A stretch of 64,000 nt of DNA, taken from NCBI GenBank assembly GCA_020025235.1, contig JAHHSL010000001.1, positions 62,001 through 126,000 on the forward strand, in the 5' to 3' direction. Within the stretch, counting starts at the first letter, position 1, and each line of letters begins with the position of its first letter. A program made the position numbers and the translations under genes. The DNA comes from Ruthenibacterium sp. GTDB lineage: Bacteria; Bacillota; Clostridia; Oscillospirales; Ruminococcaceae. Below the pieces are notes generated by a model. The model did not search any database. It worked only from the letters and a program-made list of their open reading frames with translations, and was not told where the DNA came from. Below, piece after piece: positions 42,970 to 50,740 of the stretch.

Positions 42970-43509
42970 TTAATAGTTTTCCGCTTTCAGCTGGAAATAT
43001 GCCTTGGGGTGAGCGCATACCGGGCAAACTTCCGGTGCATTTTTGCCGATCACGATGTGTCCGCAGTTCGAGCACTGCCAGATCATATCGCCCTCGCGGG
43101 AGAACACAAGCCCGCCTTCCACATTGGCAAGCAGCTTGCGATAGCGCTCCTCATGCTCTTTTTCGATCTTGCCGACTTCGCGGAACAGGAAAGCAAGACG
43201 TGTGAAACCTTCTTCTTCCGCATCCTTGGCCATCTGAGCATACATATCGGTCCATTCATAGTTTTCGCCGTTTGCAGCATCCAGCAGGTTTTCTGCCGTA
43301 CCGGGGATCGCATCACCATGCAGTGCTTTGAACCACAACTCCGCATGTTCTTTTTCATTTGCCGCTGTTTCTTCAAAAATCTTTGCGATCTGCACATATC
43401 CATCCTTGCGTGCCTTGGATGCATAATAGGTGTACTTGTTGCGTGCCATGCTTTCGCCTGCAAACGCTGCCTGGAGGTTTTTTTCGGTTTTCGATCCTTT
43501 CAGTTCCAT
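42970..43509 (-). CDS. Rubrerythrin
   Basis: 179 residues. The ferritin-like domain has two ExxH-type iron sites (FAGESMARNKYTYYA; EKEHAELWFKAL; EVGKIEKEHEERYRKL). A C-terminal rubredoxin-like domain carries CSNCG and CPVCAHPK. It reduces hydrogen peroxide in anaerobes. GAAGGAG precedes the ATG; a TATAAT (complement of 43533-43538) just upstream may give extra transcription. It follows a PerR-like gene on the same strand, consistent with peroxide control. Confidence 0.95.
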   Translation of the reverse strand: MELKGSKTEKNLQAAFAGESMARNKYTYYASKARKDGYVQIAKIFEETAANEKEHAELWFKALHGDAIPGTAENLLDAANGENYEWTDMYAQMAKDAEEEGFTRLAFLFREVGKIEKEHEERYRKLLANVEGGLVFSREGDMIWQCSNCGHIVIGKNAPEVCPVCAHPKAYFQLKAENY

Positions 43510-43550
43510 GTGTCTTTTCTCCTTCTTTATTTATTATAGTGTTTCAAACG

Positions 43551-43573
43551 CAAAAATACGAAGCCGTATTTTA
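43551..43573 (-). terminator. Weak terminator at the end of the perR-like gene
   Basis: AAAATACG (43553-43560) / CGTATTTT (43565-43572) with a 4-base loop, then T-run; overlaps the stop codon. It probably allows partial read-through into rubrerythrin. Confidence 0.55.
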
Positions 43574-43969
43574 CTTGTGCTCTGATTCTTTCTTTGCACA
43601 TTCCGGACACAGACCGCAGAAAACGATATCGTGTGTCACATCGCGGAATCCTGTGCTTTTCTCCACTTCCTCATCCAGCATTTGGGTTTCAAATGCCGGT
43701 GCATCTGCGAAAGCTCCGCACTTTGTACATATTATATGACGGTGGATGCTCAGGGTATGATCGAAGCGGTCTGCCCCGCCCGGCATCTGAATGTGCCGCA
43801 GCTTTCCGTCTTCGGAAAGACTGCTCAGATTCCGATAAACCGTTGCTTTGCTTACCGAAGGATGCATTCTTGCAACTTCTTCATATACTTCCTCCGCCGT
43901 TGGATGATTGGCAAGCCGGAACACAGCATCGATTACCAGTTGTTTTTGTATTGTGTTTCGTTTTTCCAT
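43571..43969 (-). CDS. Fur-family, PerR-like peroxide-responsive repressor
   Basis: 132 residues. The winged helix (about 10-75) includes NHPTAEEVYEEV and VSKATVYRNL. Regulatory metal ligands look PerR-like: Asp in DRFDHTL, His-x-His in SIHRHIICTKC, and Asp in AFADAP. Structural zinc is held by CTKC and CGLCPEC. The linked rubrerythrin supports a peroxide-sensing role over iron sensing, but a zinc or iron regulator is not excluded. GAGAGG precedes the ATG. Its promoter carries a matching palindrome. Confidence 0.88.
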   Translation of the reverse strand: MEKRNTIQKQLVIDAVFRLANHPTAEEVYEEVARMHPSVSKATVYRNLSSLSEDGKLRHIQMPGGADRFDHTLSIHRHIICTKCGAFADAPAFETQMLDEEVEKSTGFRDVTHDIVFCGLCPECAKKESEHK

Positions 43970-44010
43970 ATATCTTTCCTCTCATTCCCATCCGGGTTGC
44001 GGTTCTCTAT

Positions 44011-44025
44011 TGATATAATATATCA
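44011..44025. promoter_or_regulatory. Fur/PerR-type operator (7-1-7 palindrome)
   Basis: TGATATA-A-TATATCA on the plus strand, a perfect 15-base inverted repeat resembling Fur/PerR boxes (TGATAAT-n-ATTATCA, TTATAAT-n-ATTATAA). It overlaps the -10 of the perR-like gene, so binding would block its promoter. Confidence 0.65.
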
Positions 44026-44043
44026 TTAAGAACAGAATGTCAA
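44015..44043 (-). promoter_or_regulatory. Promoter of the perR-like gene
   Basis: -35 TTGACA (complement of 44038-44043), 17-base spacer, -10 TATTAT (complement of 44015-44020). Confidence 0.8.
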
Positions 44044-44130
44044 GATATTGAAAGATATTTTTATCATCCGCACGGAAAGCAAAGATGCCCCGTCAAAACC
44101 ACAGGCTCAGGCAGGGCGAAACCACGGTGT

Positions 44131-44625
44131 TTATTCCGGCTTTTGTGTCGTGTGGGTCGGGCGCACCGTTGCCTTTTTGCCGTTCTGGCGCAGAGTGGAA
44201 CGAACGGTTTTTACCTCCGACAGGCTTTTATCCAGCTGTTCTTCGGTATGCTGCAGCATGTTTTCGCAGTAAGCCGTGACCGTATTGCGCATTTCGCGGC
44301 TGCGATTCTGTGCCGACGTCAGCATTTCGGTCGCCTTCTGCTGCGCCGCCTTCACGATCGCCTCCTGCGAGACCATGGCGCGTGCGCGGTCCTCGGCGCG
44401 CTTTACGATCAGGTCTGCTTCCTTTTTCGCCTTTTCAATAATATTGTTCCGATCCTGTGCAATCGCTTTTGCCTGGCGGATCTCTCCGGGCATATTCAAG
44501 CGGATATCGTCGATCAGTTCACGCACTCGTTCCACATCCACCATACGCTTGCCGCCAGTGAAGGGCAGGTTGAATGCATCTTCCAGCACTTCGTCCATGT
44601 TATCCAGCAATTCATCGATGTTCAT
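44131..44625 (-). CDS. Coiled-coil protein (DivIVA/ATPase-H-like), function unknown
   Basis: 164 residues, soluble, with a long charged coiled coil (about 40-140) containing EIRQAKAIAQDRNNIIEKAK, and a basic C-terminal tail (RQNGKKATVRPTH). Such proteins are often annotated as ATP synthase subunit H-like or DivIVA-like; no catalytic motif is visible. It follows coaD by five bases, with its SD overlapping the coaD stop, so it is co-translated. A role in division or envelope is only a guess. Confidence 0.75.
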   Translation of the reverse strand: MNIDELLDNMDEVLEDAFNLPFTGGKRMVDVERVRELIDDIRLNMPGEIRQAKAIAQDRNNIIEKAKKEADLIVKRAEDRARAMVSQEAIVKAAQQKATEMLTSAQNRSREMRNTVTAYCENMLQHTEEQLDKSLSEVKTVRSTLRQNGKKATVRPTHTTQKPE

Positions 44626-44630
44626 AATGG

Positions 44631-45125
44631 TTACTCCTTTGTCTGCCTCTGTGTAAGGCGCTTTACGATATCTTCACAAATCCCGTCCGGAAGGAAATCG
44701 CTTACATCGCCGCCGAAATATGCAACCTGACGCACCATGCTGGAGGAAAGGTACATATATTTCGGATCGGTGATGACAAACATCGTCTCCAGTTCCGGAT
44801 TGAGCTTTTTATTGGTCAGTGCCTGCTGAAATTCAAATTCAAAGTCCGTCACGGCGCGCAGCCCCTTGATAATGGTGCAGGCCCCTGTATTATGCGCATA
44901 TTCTGCCAGAAGACCCGAATAGCTGTCCACTTTTACATTCGGAATGTTCTTCGTTGCAATGCGCAGGAAATCCGCTCGTTCCTGTGCCGTAAAGGACGGT
45001 GTCTTATTGGGGTTGATCATAACCAGTACGATCACAATGTCAAACAGCTTGGCGCTGCGCTCGATAATATCAAGATGTCCTTTCGTGACAGGGTCAAAGC
45101 TGCCCGGACAAATGGCGATGCGCAT
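44631..45125 (-). CDS. coaD: Phosphopantetheine adenylyltransferase
   Basis: 164 residues from the ATG at 45125, which has AGGGGG at 9 bases; the ATG at 45131 lies only 3 bases from it. Signature motifs are CPGSFDPVTKGHLDII and YLSSSMVRQVAYFGGD (the ISSTxxR-type loop). It makes dephospho-CoA, the penultimate step of coenzyme A synthesis. It follows rsmD, the standard rsmD-coaD pair. Confidence 0.96.
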   Translation of the reverse strand: MRIAICPGSFDPVTKGHLDIIERSAKLFDIVIVLVMINPNKTPSFTAQERADFLRIATKNIPNVKVDSYSGLLAEYAHNTGACTIIKGLRAVTDFEFEFQQALTNKKLNPELETMFVITDPKYMYLSSSMVRQVAYFGGDVSDFLPDGICEDIVKRLTQRQTKE

Positions 45126-45163
45126 TCGCATACGCCCCCTTTTCTTCCATTTTCGCAGCAGAG

Positions 45164-45712
45164 TTACAGCTCTGCCTGTGCCTCGTAGCGCGCAAGCGCC
45201 ACAGTGCCGTATTTATACTGCTTTTTCAGCTGCAGCGCGCCGCAGCTTTCCGGCAGCTCTGCGCCGTACTCTGTTTCGCACAGCACAACACCGCCCGGCG
45301 CTGTCACTTCGGCAACCGCCGGCAAAAGCGCCGGCACAAGATCCCGCCGGTACGGGGGGTCCAGCAGGATCAGATCGAATTTCTGTGTGCAGGACGCAAG
45401 ATACGCTTCGGCGCCGCGTTCAAATACAGCCGCCTGCTTTACCATCTGTGCCGCCTTGAGGTTTTCTTTCACGACACGGCATGCCTGCCTGCTTTCATCA
45501 ATAAACACACAATGCTGTGCACCGCGTGAAAGCGCTTCGATCCCCAGCTGGCCGGAGCCTGCAAACAGATCGAGCACCCGTGCCCCTTCCAGCATGAACT
45601 GGACCGCACTGAACATTCCTTCCTTGACACGGTCCCCTGTCGGACGGGTCACATCTTCACCGGGCAGCGCAGCAAGCCTTGTGCCGCGTGCCGTACCGGA
45701 AATAACGCGCAT
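45164..45712 (-). CDS. rsmD: 16S rRNA (guanine-966-N2)-methyltransferase
   Basis: 182 residues. It begins MRVISGTARGTRLAALPG, has the SAM-binding VLDLFAGSGQLGIEAL and the catalytic LILLDPPYRR motif typical of RsmD. AAGGAG precedes the ATG. It starts a unit with coaD and the coiled-coil gene, driven by a promoter about 90 bases upstream. Confidence 0.95.
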   Translation of the reverse strand: MRVISGTARGTRLAALPGEDVTRPTGDRVKEGMFSAVQFMLEGARVLDLFAGSGQLGIEALSRGAQHCVFIDESRQACRVVKENLKAAQMVKQAAVFERGAEAYLASCTQKFDLILLDPPYRRDLVPALLPAVAEVTAPGGVVLCETEYGAELPESCGALQLKKQYKYGTVALARYEAQAEL

Positions 45713-45800
45713 ATCCTACTCCTTAAAGCCGAGCCCGTTTCCCCGGCGTCTTTCTTTTATGCCGCCGTTTTCTTCGGAATCCGGCTGCGAATCTTTTTTC

Positions 45801-45829
45801 ATTATCTCTTTTTCCTGCCGTTTTGTCAA
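45801..45829 (-). promoter_or_regulatory. Promoter of rsmD-coaD
   Basis: -35 TTGACA (complement of 45824-45829), 17-base spacer, -10 GATAAT (complement of 45801-45806). Confidence 0.75.
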
Positions 45830-45862
45830 TGTTTACAATCCGTTCCCCCAAAGCGCCGCAGG

Positions 45863-47719
45863 TTATCCGGGTGTGTTTTCCGGATGCCGTGCCGCACTTT
45901 CGTGAAAATGTGCATAAACCGCCCGCGCCGCAGTTCGGTTTACCCCTTTCACGGCGCAAAGCTCCGCTTCGGATGCTTCTTTTACTGCCGAAACGGTTTT
46001 GAAATGCATCATCAGCGCGCGGCTTGTGGCAGGCCCCACACCGCTGATTTCCTGCAGCGTGGAAGAATACGCACGGCTTTTCTGCATCCGGCGGCGGTAG
46101 TCGTTTGCCCAGCGGTGGGTCTCGTCCTGGATCGAAGTGATGAACGCAAACACGCCCTTGTGCATCGCCAGCGCGATTTCCCGTCCCTCCGCGTCGATCA
46201 GCCCGCGCGTGCGGTGCCGGTCATCCTTCACCATGCCGAACACAGGCACATCCGCCAGTGCCGAGCCTTTGAGCGCCTGCTTCACCACGCTTACCTGTCC
46301 GCGCCCTCCGTCGATCAAAAAAAGATCGGGCCGCACCGCAAACTGTCCTTTTGCACCGGACGCATATTCGCCCGCGCGGCGCATCAGGGTTTCCGCCATG
46401 GATGCATAGTCGTCCGTGCCGGCAACGGTTTTCATCTTAAAGCGGCGGTACCCGGATTTCTTCGGCTTGCCGTTTTCAAACACGACCATTCCCGAAACGC
46501 TTGTCCCGTCGCCCCAGTTGGAAATATCATAGCTTTCGATCACCGCAGGCGGCGTGTTCAGCCCCAGAAGCGCTGCAAGCTCATCCAGATTTTTTTCTTC
46601 GCGCGCATATCGGCCGCTTTCCCGCGCAAGGCGCTCTGCCGCATTGGTGCGTGCCATTTCGATCAGATGCGCCGTATCGCCGCGCTGGGGCACATAAAGC
46701 CGGACCTTGGTGCCGCGCGTTTCGCTCAAAAGCCGTTCCAGCTCTTGCGAATCGGAGGGAAACTCGTCCACTGCAACCGTGCGCGGGATGAATTCATTAT
46801 CCTCCAGATAATAGCGCGGCAGAAATTCTTCGCGCAGCGCGGGGATATCCTGCGTATCCCGAAACACAAATTCACGCTTATCCACAAGCCGCCCTTCGCG
46901 GAAGCGCAGGATCGCCGCACACACCGAAGACGCCGTGCCTGCAAAGGCGATGACGTCCTGTTCCTCTGTTTCGCTGCGCACGACCTTCTGCCCGCGGCTC
47001 ACCTTTTCGATCGCGGCGATCTGGTCACGGATCACGGCAGCGCGTTCAAAATCGAGCCGTTCTGCCGCTTCTTCCATGCGTGCCCGCAGGATCTTGAGCA
47101 TTTCACCCTGTCCGCGCCGGATCATGTGAATGGCGTTCTGGACACATTCGTTATAATCCTGCTGCGAAATTTTACCGCTGCACACCGCCATGCACAAGCC
47201 GATATGTGCATTCAGGCACGGGCGGGCCTTGCCGATATCCTGCGGAAATTTTTTGGTGCAGCGCGGCAGACGGAACACGTTGCAGGCCGTTTCCACCATT
47301 TCCCGCACGGCAAAGCTGGATGTGAACGGCCCGATATACTCGGCATTGTCGTCATCCTTCTGCAGGGCCGCCGTGATGCGCGGATACGGTTCCTTGGTGA
47401 TTTTGACGTAGCTGTATCCCTTGTCGTCTTTTAAAAGGATATTGTATTTCGGCTGATGCTGCTTGATCTGGCTGCATTCCAGCACAAGGGCTTCAAATTC
47501 ACTCTGGGTAACGATCACGTCGAACTCAAAGGCGTTCTGGATCATTTTCGTCACTTTTGCATCGTGCGGAACGCCCTCGCGGAAATACTGGGATACCCGC
47601 GTGCGCAGCCGCTTTGCCTTGCCGACGTATATGATCGTCCCTGTTTTATCCCGAATGATATATACCCCCGGCAAAAGCGGCAGCATTTTTGCTTTTTCCC
47701 ACAGTTCGTGTTTTGTCAT
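45863..47719 (-). CDS. uvrC: Excinuclease ABC subunit C
   Basis: 618 residues from the ATG at 47719 (GGGAG seven bases upstream); the longer frame has no SD. The GIY-YIG nuclease is at the N terminus (PGVYIIRDKTGTIIYVGKAK), the UVR helix pair is near 200-235 (RLDFERAAVIRDQIAAIEKV) and the RNase H-like nuclease is at about 380-530 (SYDISNWGDGTSVSGMVVF). A double helix-hairpin-helix closes the protein (ISGVGPATSRALM; VKGVNRTAARAVYAHF). It makes both incisions in nucleotide excision repair; UvrA and UvrB are not in this window. Confidence 0.96.
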   Translation of the reverse strand: MTKHELWEKAKMLPLLPGVYIIRDKTGTIIYVGKAKRLRTRVSQYFREGVPHDAKVTKMIQNAFEFDVIVTQSEFEALVLECSQIKQHQPKYNILLKDDKGYSYVKITKEPYPRITAALQKDDDNAEYIGPFTSSFAVREMVETACNVFRLPRCTKKFPQDIGKARPCLNAHIGLCMAVCSGKISQQDYNECVQNAIHMIRRGQGEMLKILRARMEEAAERLDFERAAVIRDQIAAIEKVSRGQKVVRSETEEQDVIAFAGTASSVCAAILRFREGRLVDKREFVFRDTQDIPALREEFLPRYYLEDNEFIPRTVAVDEFPSDSQELERLLSETRGTKVRLYVPQRGDTAHLIEMARTNAAERLARESGRYAREEKNLDELAALLGLNTPPAVIESYDISNWGDGTSVSGMVVFENGKPKKSGYRRFKMKTVAGTDDYASMAETLMRRAGEYASGAKGQFAVRPDLFLIDGGRGQVSVVKQALKGSALADVPVFGMVKDDRHRTRGLIDAEGREIALAMHKGVFAFITSIQDETHRWANDYRRRMQKSRAYSSTLQEISGVGPATSRALMMHFKTVSAVKEASEAELCAVKGVNRTAARAVYAHFHESAARHPENTPG

Positions 47720-47778
47720 TCCCAGGCTCCCTTCGATTTTTGCGGCGCTGCTGCCGGGTGCACTGCACACAGCAGATG

Positions 47779-47812
47779 AAAAAAAATATGCGCCGCCCTG
47801 CAGGGCGGCGCA
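47779..47812 (-). terminator. Terminator of the HPr gene
   Basis: TGCGCCGCCCTG (47789-47800) and CAGGGCGGCGCA (47801-47812) are fully complementary, followed on the minus strand by TATTTTTTTT. Confidence 0.9.
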
Positions 47813-47829
47813 ATGTTACGCAAAGAAGC

Positions 47830-48093
47830 TTATTCGCTGAAGCCGGAATTGACCAGCTTGATCAGCCCTTCGACAGCTGCCTGCTCATCAGCACCGTCTG
47901 CAATAATGCGGATCGTCGTGCCACCGACAATACCCAGAGACAGAACACCCAACAGGCTCTTTGCATTCACGCGGCGTTCTTCCTTCTCCACCCAGATCGA
48001 AGACTTAAATTCATTTGCCTTCTGAATAAAGAAAGTTGCGGGACGCGCATGCAGGCCCACCTGATTTTCCACGGTAACTTCTTTCACAAACAT
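47830..48093 (-). CDS. ptsH: Phosphocarrier protein HPr
   Basis: 87 residues from the ATG at 48093 (TAGGAG eight bases upstream). His15 in VGLHARPATF is the PTS phosphorylation site and Ser46 in NAKSLLGVLSLG is the HPr-kinase site used for carbon catabolite control; both residues mark it as HPr rather than Crh. No ptsI is adjacent, so it is a stand-alone gene with its own promoter and terminator. Confidence 0.95.
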   Translation of the reverse strand: MFVKEVTVENQVGLHARPATFFIQKANEFKSSIWVEKEERRVNAKSLLGVLSLGIVGGTTIRIIADGADEQAAVEGLIKLVNSGFSE

Positions 48094-48163
48094 ACGAAAC
48101 GCTCCTATTTGTTTAATATTGCTTTTCACACCAAATATGTTATTGACATTGGCTCTTGAACTT

Positions 48164-48193
48164 ATTCTATACCAATTAGCCGAGTTTCGTCAA
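48164..48193 (-). promoter_or_regulatory. Promoter of the HPr gene
   Basis: -35 TTGACG (complement of 48188-48193). The -10 is TATAGA at 16 bases or TAGAAT at 18 bases. Confidence 0.6.
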
Positions 48194-48326
48194 CAACCTT
48201 GGACGTTTTGCACAATTTTCTACAACAATGCCACATTCCGGCATCCTATTTTCCTTATCCTTTGGATAAATTCACTAATTTGTTTTCAACTTGATTAACA
48301 AGTTATACAAACTGTCTGTTTATTCT

Positions 48327-49049
48327 TTATCTATTTTCGCCATTGACATTTTTCATGTACCGTTCGTACATATCCGGTCTTCGTTCCTTTGTGCGTTCCA
48401 GCGACTGTTCATGGCGCCATTTGGCAATATTTGCATGATGACCGGAAAGCAGAATATCCGGCACACGCCGCCCGTTCCATTCTTCCGGGCGGCTGTACTG
48501 CGGGTATTCCAGCAGCCCGCTGTAATGGCTTTCCTCCTGATATCCCTCCGGGCTGGAAAGCACACCCGGGCAAAGGCGGCTTACGCTGTCCGCCACCACA
48601 AGCGCCGCCAGCTCCCCGCCGGTCAGCACATAGTCACCGATAGAGATCTCCTCGTCCGCCAGCGTTTCGATCACGCGCTCGTCGATCCCCTCATAATGGC
48701 CGCATACCAGAAGAAGGCTGTCTTTTTCGGCAAGCTCCTTGCACTTTTCCTCCGTCAGCGTGGAACCGCCTGCCGTCATAAATATAATATGCGGGCGCTC
48801 GTGTCCGGCTTCCTCGATCTGGCGGATAATATCAACGCAGCAGTCATGGATCGGCTGTGCCTGCATCACCATGCCCGGGCCGCCGCCATACGGGTAATCG
48901 TCCACCTGCTTCTGCCGGTTCGTGGTATAATCGCGGATCTGGTGGCAGTTGATTTCGATGTATCCGCGCTGGCGTGCACGTCCGATGATGCTTTCGCTCA
49001 TCACGCGCTCGCACATTTCCGGAAAAAGCGTCGCAATATCAATCCTCAT
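48327..49049 (-). CDS. trmD: tRNA (guanine-37-N1)-methyltransferase
   Basis: 240 residues, SPOUT fold. Conserved YGGGPGMVMQAQP, the catalytic-loop DYVLTGGELAALVVAD and the SHYSGLLEYPQYSRPEEW segment identify TrmD, which protects against +1 frameshifting. The gene begins inside the 3' end of rimM (11-base overlap). GGGGGAAACGACG precedes its ATG. rpsP and rplS, normal operon mates, are absent. Confidence 0.96.
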   Translation of the reverse strand: MRIDIATLFPEMCERVMSESIIGRARQRGYIEINCHQIRDYTTNRQKQVDDYPYGGGPGMVMQAQPIHDCCVDIIRQIEEAGHERPHIIFMTAGGSTLTEEKCKELAEKDSLLLVCGHYEGIDERVIETLADEEISIGDYVLTGGELAALVVADSVSRLCPGVLSSPEGYQEESHYSGLLEYPQYSRPEEWNGRRVPDILLSGHHANIAKWRHEQSLERTKERRPDMYERYMKNVNGENR

Positions 49050-49572
49050 CGTCGTTTCCCCCTTCGTTGCTGAACATGCCGGGGATCGGGCGCACCGTCA
49101 CGATCCCCTCGTCCGGTGCAAGGCGAACCAGAAATTCCGCAACGGCCGGGAACAGGAAGGTTTCGCCCGCTTCGTTTTTCACGGTGTAAATATCGGTTGC
49201 CGCCGGATGATCCACCGCCGTGATGACGCCATATTCTTTGCCGGTGTCGGCGTCTTGCACTTTGCAGCCGATGATGTCCTGCACGAAGAAGCGTCCTTGC
49301 GGCAGATGCACGTCCGCGCGGTTGAAATACGCCGTTTTATGCAGATAGATGCGGGCTTGTTCGATGCTGCCGACGTCTTTCAGCTTCACAAGGCACATGC
49401 CCTTGTGCACACGCACCGATTCCACGCGCGTTTCACGTCCGCCCTGCGGCGAAAAATAAAGACGCGGCAGTCCGGCAACAAATTCGGGGCTGTCACACCA
49501 CGGATACAGCTTCAGTTCCCCCATAACGCCGTGCGTCGTCACAAATTCTCCCACTTCGATAAATTGTTTCAT
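49039..49572 (-). CDS. rimM: Ribosome maturation factor RimM
   Basis: 177 residues. The N-terminal RimM domain starts EVGEFVTTHGVMGELKLYP and a C-terminal PRC-barrel carries GRFFVQDIIGCKV and FLFPAVAEFL. RimM assists 30S head assembly by binding S19. CGGAGG precedes the ATG. Overlaps trmD. Confidence 0.94.
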   Translation of the reverse strand: MKQFIEVGEFVTTHGVMGELKLYPWCDSPEFVAGLPRLYFSPQGGRETRVESVRVHKGMCLVKLKDVGSIEQARIYLHKTAYFNRADVHLPQGRFFVQDIIGCKVQDADTGKEYGVITAVDHPAATDIYTVKNEAGETFLFPAVAEFLVRLAPDEGIVTVRPIPGMFSNEGGNDDED

Positions 49573-49606
49573 TCCTGATCCTCCGGTTTTCTGTATCGAA
49601 AATATC

Positions 49607-50257
49607 TCATTCTATAATAACGCCAAGCAGCCTTGCCAGTTCACAGGCCTGCAGCATCGTCACCTTTGCGCCGCGCAGCTCCTGCGCGCCGGAAAAGGAT
49701 GCGCCGCCGATCGAACAGGCGGTAAGATCCTGCCCCGCCAGACTGGTGTGCAGAAAATCCGCACGCTCCAAACAGCAGCCCTCCAGCCGGAATCGGCTGT
49801 TTTTCCGGATTGCACCAAAGCCGGCGCCCGACAGATCGCTTTGTTCAAACAGCACGTTTTTGAACGACGCTTCGCTGAACACTGCGCCCTGCGCCACGCT
49901 GCCCTCAAAACGCACGTCCTCCAGAAATGCCCCGGAAAAGTTTGCGCCCGAAAGCTTGCAGCCGCGAAAACAGACCCGCCGCAGCGTCGCATCGGTGAAC
50001 ACCGCTCCGGAAAGATCGCAGCCTTCCAGCACGGCATCCTGCAGCCACGCATTTTCAAACCGCGCGCCGGAAAAGCAGCAGCGTGCAAACCGGCACATGC
50101 GCACTTCCGCTTTGGAAAGCTCCTGCTGTGCCGCATTCCCGCCTGTAAAGGCGTATCCCTCTACGGCCTCCTCATAGGCGCACGCAAGAGAAAGCGCTTC
50201 TTCCAGCGCAATTGCCTCTTCCTGCTGTGCGGGAAGGTTCGGCGGTGTGATTTTCAA
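49607..50257 (-). CDS. Pentapeptide-repeat protein
   Basis: 216 residues, TTG start with AGAGG eight bases upstream. Residues about 55-200 consist of tandem A(D/N)LxX-like pentapeptides, for example ARFENAWLQDAVLEG and ANFSGAFLEDVRFEG, forming a right-handed quadrilateral helix. A short helical N terminus precedes it. Such proteins can mimic DNA or act as scaffolds; no motif points to a quinolone-resistance role. It lies upstream of rimM on the same strand, perhaps in the same unit. Confidence 0.85.
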   Translation of the reverse strand: MKITPPNLPAQQEEAIALEEALSLACAYEEAVEGYAFTGGNAAQQELSKAEVRMCRFARCCFSGARFENAWLQDAVLEGCDLSGAVFTDATLRRVCFRGCKLSGANFSGAFLEDVRFEGSVAQGAVFSEASFKNVLFEQSDLSGAGFGAIRKNSRFRLEGCCLERADFLHTSLAGQDLTACSIGGASFSGAQELRGAKVTMLQACELARLLGVIIE

Positions 50258-50280
50258 TCTGCACCTCTCCTTTTCACTTC

Positions 50281-50316
50281 AAAAATCGAGCCGGAAGCTG
50301 GCGCCTCCGGCTCGAT
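50281..50316 (-). terminator. Terminator of the 45-residue gene
   Basis: ATCGAGCCGGA / TCCGGCTCGAT stem (50285-50316) followed on the minus strand by TTTTT. Confidence 0.85.
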
Positions 50317-50341
50317 ACTGCGTTTTGAGGATTTCCGGTTT

Positions 50342-50479
50342 TCAGCGGATTCTGGGCTTTACCGGCTTTTTGGCCAGCAGCATGCCGACCGCGCTGAACA
50401 CGATCGAAGTTACGGACACAACCGCCCCCACGATGCCAAGAACCAACCCGACAATCCGAAATGCACTGCCTCGTTTCAT
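50342..50479 (-). CDS. Small single-pass membrane protein, 45 residues
   Basis: Read directly from the sequence. Short basic N terminus (MKRGSAFR), a hydrophobic helix with Gly-rich pattern (IVGLVLGIVGAVVSVTSIVF) and a strongly basic tail (AKKPVKPRIR). AAAGGAG stands ten bases before the ATG and a clear terminator follows, which supports it being a real gene. Function unknown; the positive-outside charges suggest a small membrane-bound peptide or toxin-like product, which is a guess. Confidence 0.6.
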   Translation of the reverse strand: MKRGSAFRIVGLVLGIVGAVVSVTSIVFSAVGMLLAKKPVKPRIR

Positions 50480-50659
50480 GCGTGTCAACTCCTTTGCTTT
50501 ACAAAGCGGAACGAACAGATCGCCCCTGTTTATTTTTTATAGTATACTATATTTTTCCGGCGGTTGCAAGAAAATCCGCCGGATTCCTGCCTTTCGGCAC
50601 AGAAAAAGCTTCTCCGTTATTTTGTATATATTTTTATCAACATTTAACTATTTTTTCAT

Positions 50660-50687
50660 TTGTTTTTGCCGTCAGCTGTGATATAAT
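50660..50687 (+). promoter_or_regulatory. Candidate promoter of the cytidylate-kinase-like gene
   Basis: -35 TTGTTT (50660-50665), 16-base spacer, perfect -10 TATAAT (50682-50687). Confidence 0.6.
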
Positions 50688-50740
50688 ACACATAAGGATT
50701 TCCAATCCCGATTTTTACCTTTTGAAAGGGGATGTATTGT

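Noticed and set aside
45716..45802. 28-codon frame upstream of rsmD, a possible leader peptide
   Set aside because: Its ATG overlaps the -10 of the rsmD promoter, so it would not be in the transcript.
49607..50257. Pentapeptide-repeat protein as a Qnr-type resistance factor
   Set aside because: The repeat pattern alone is not specific, and there is no further sequence support.
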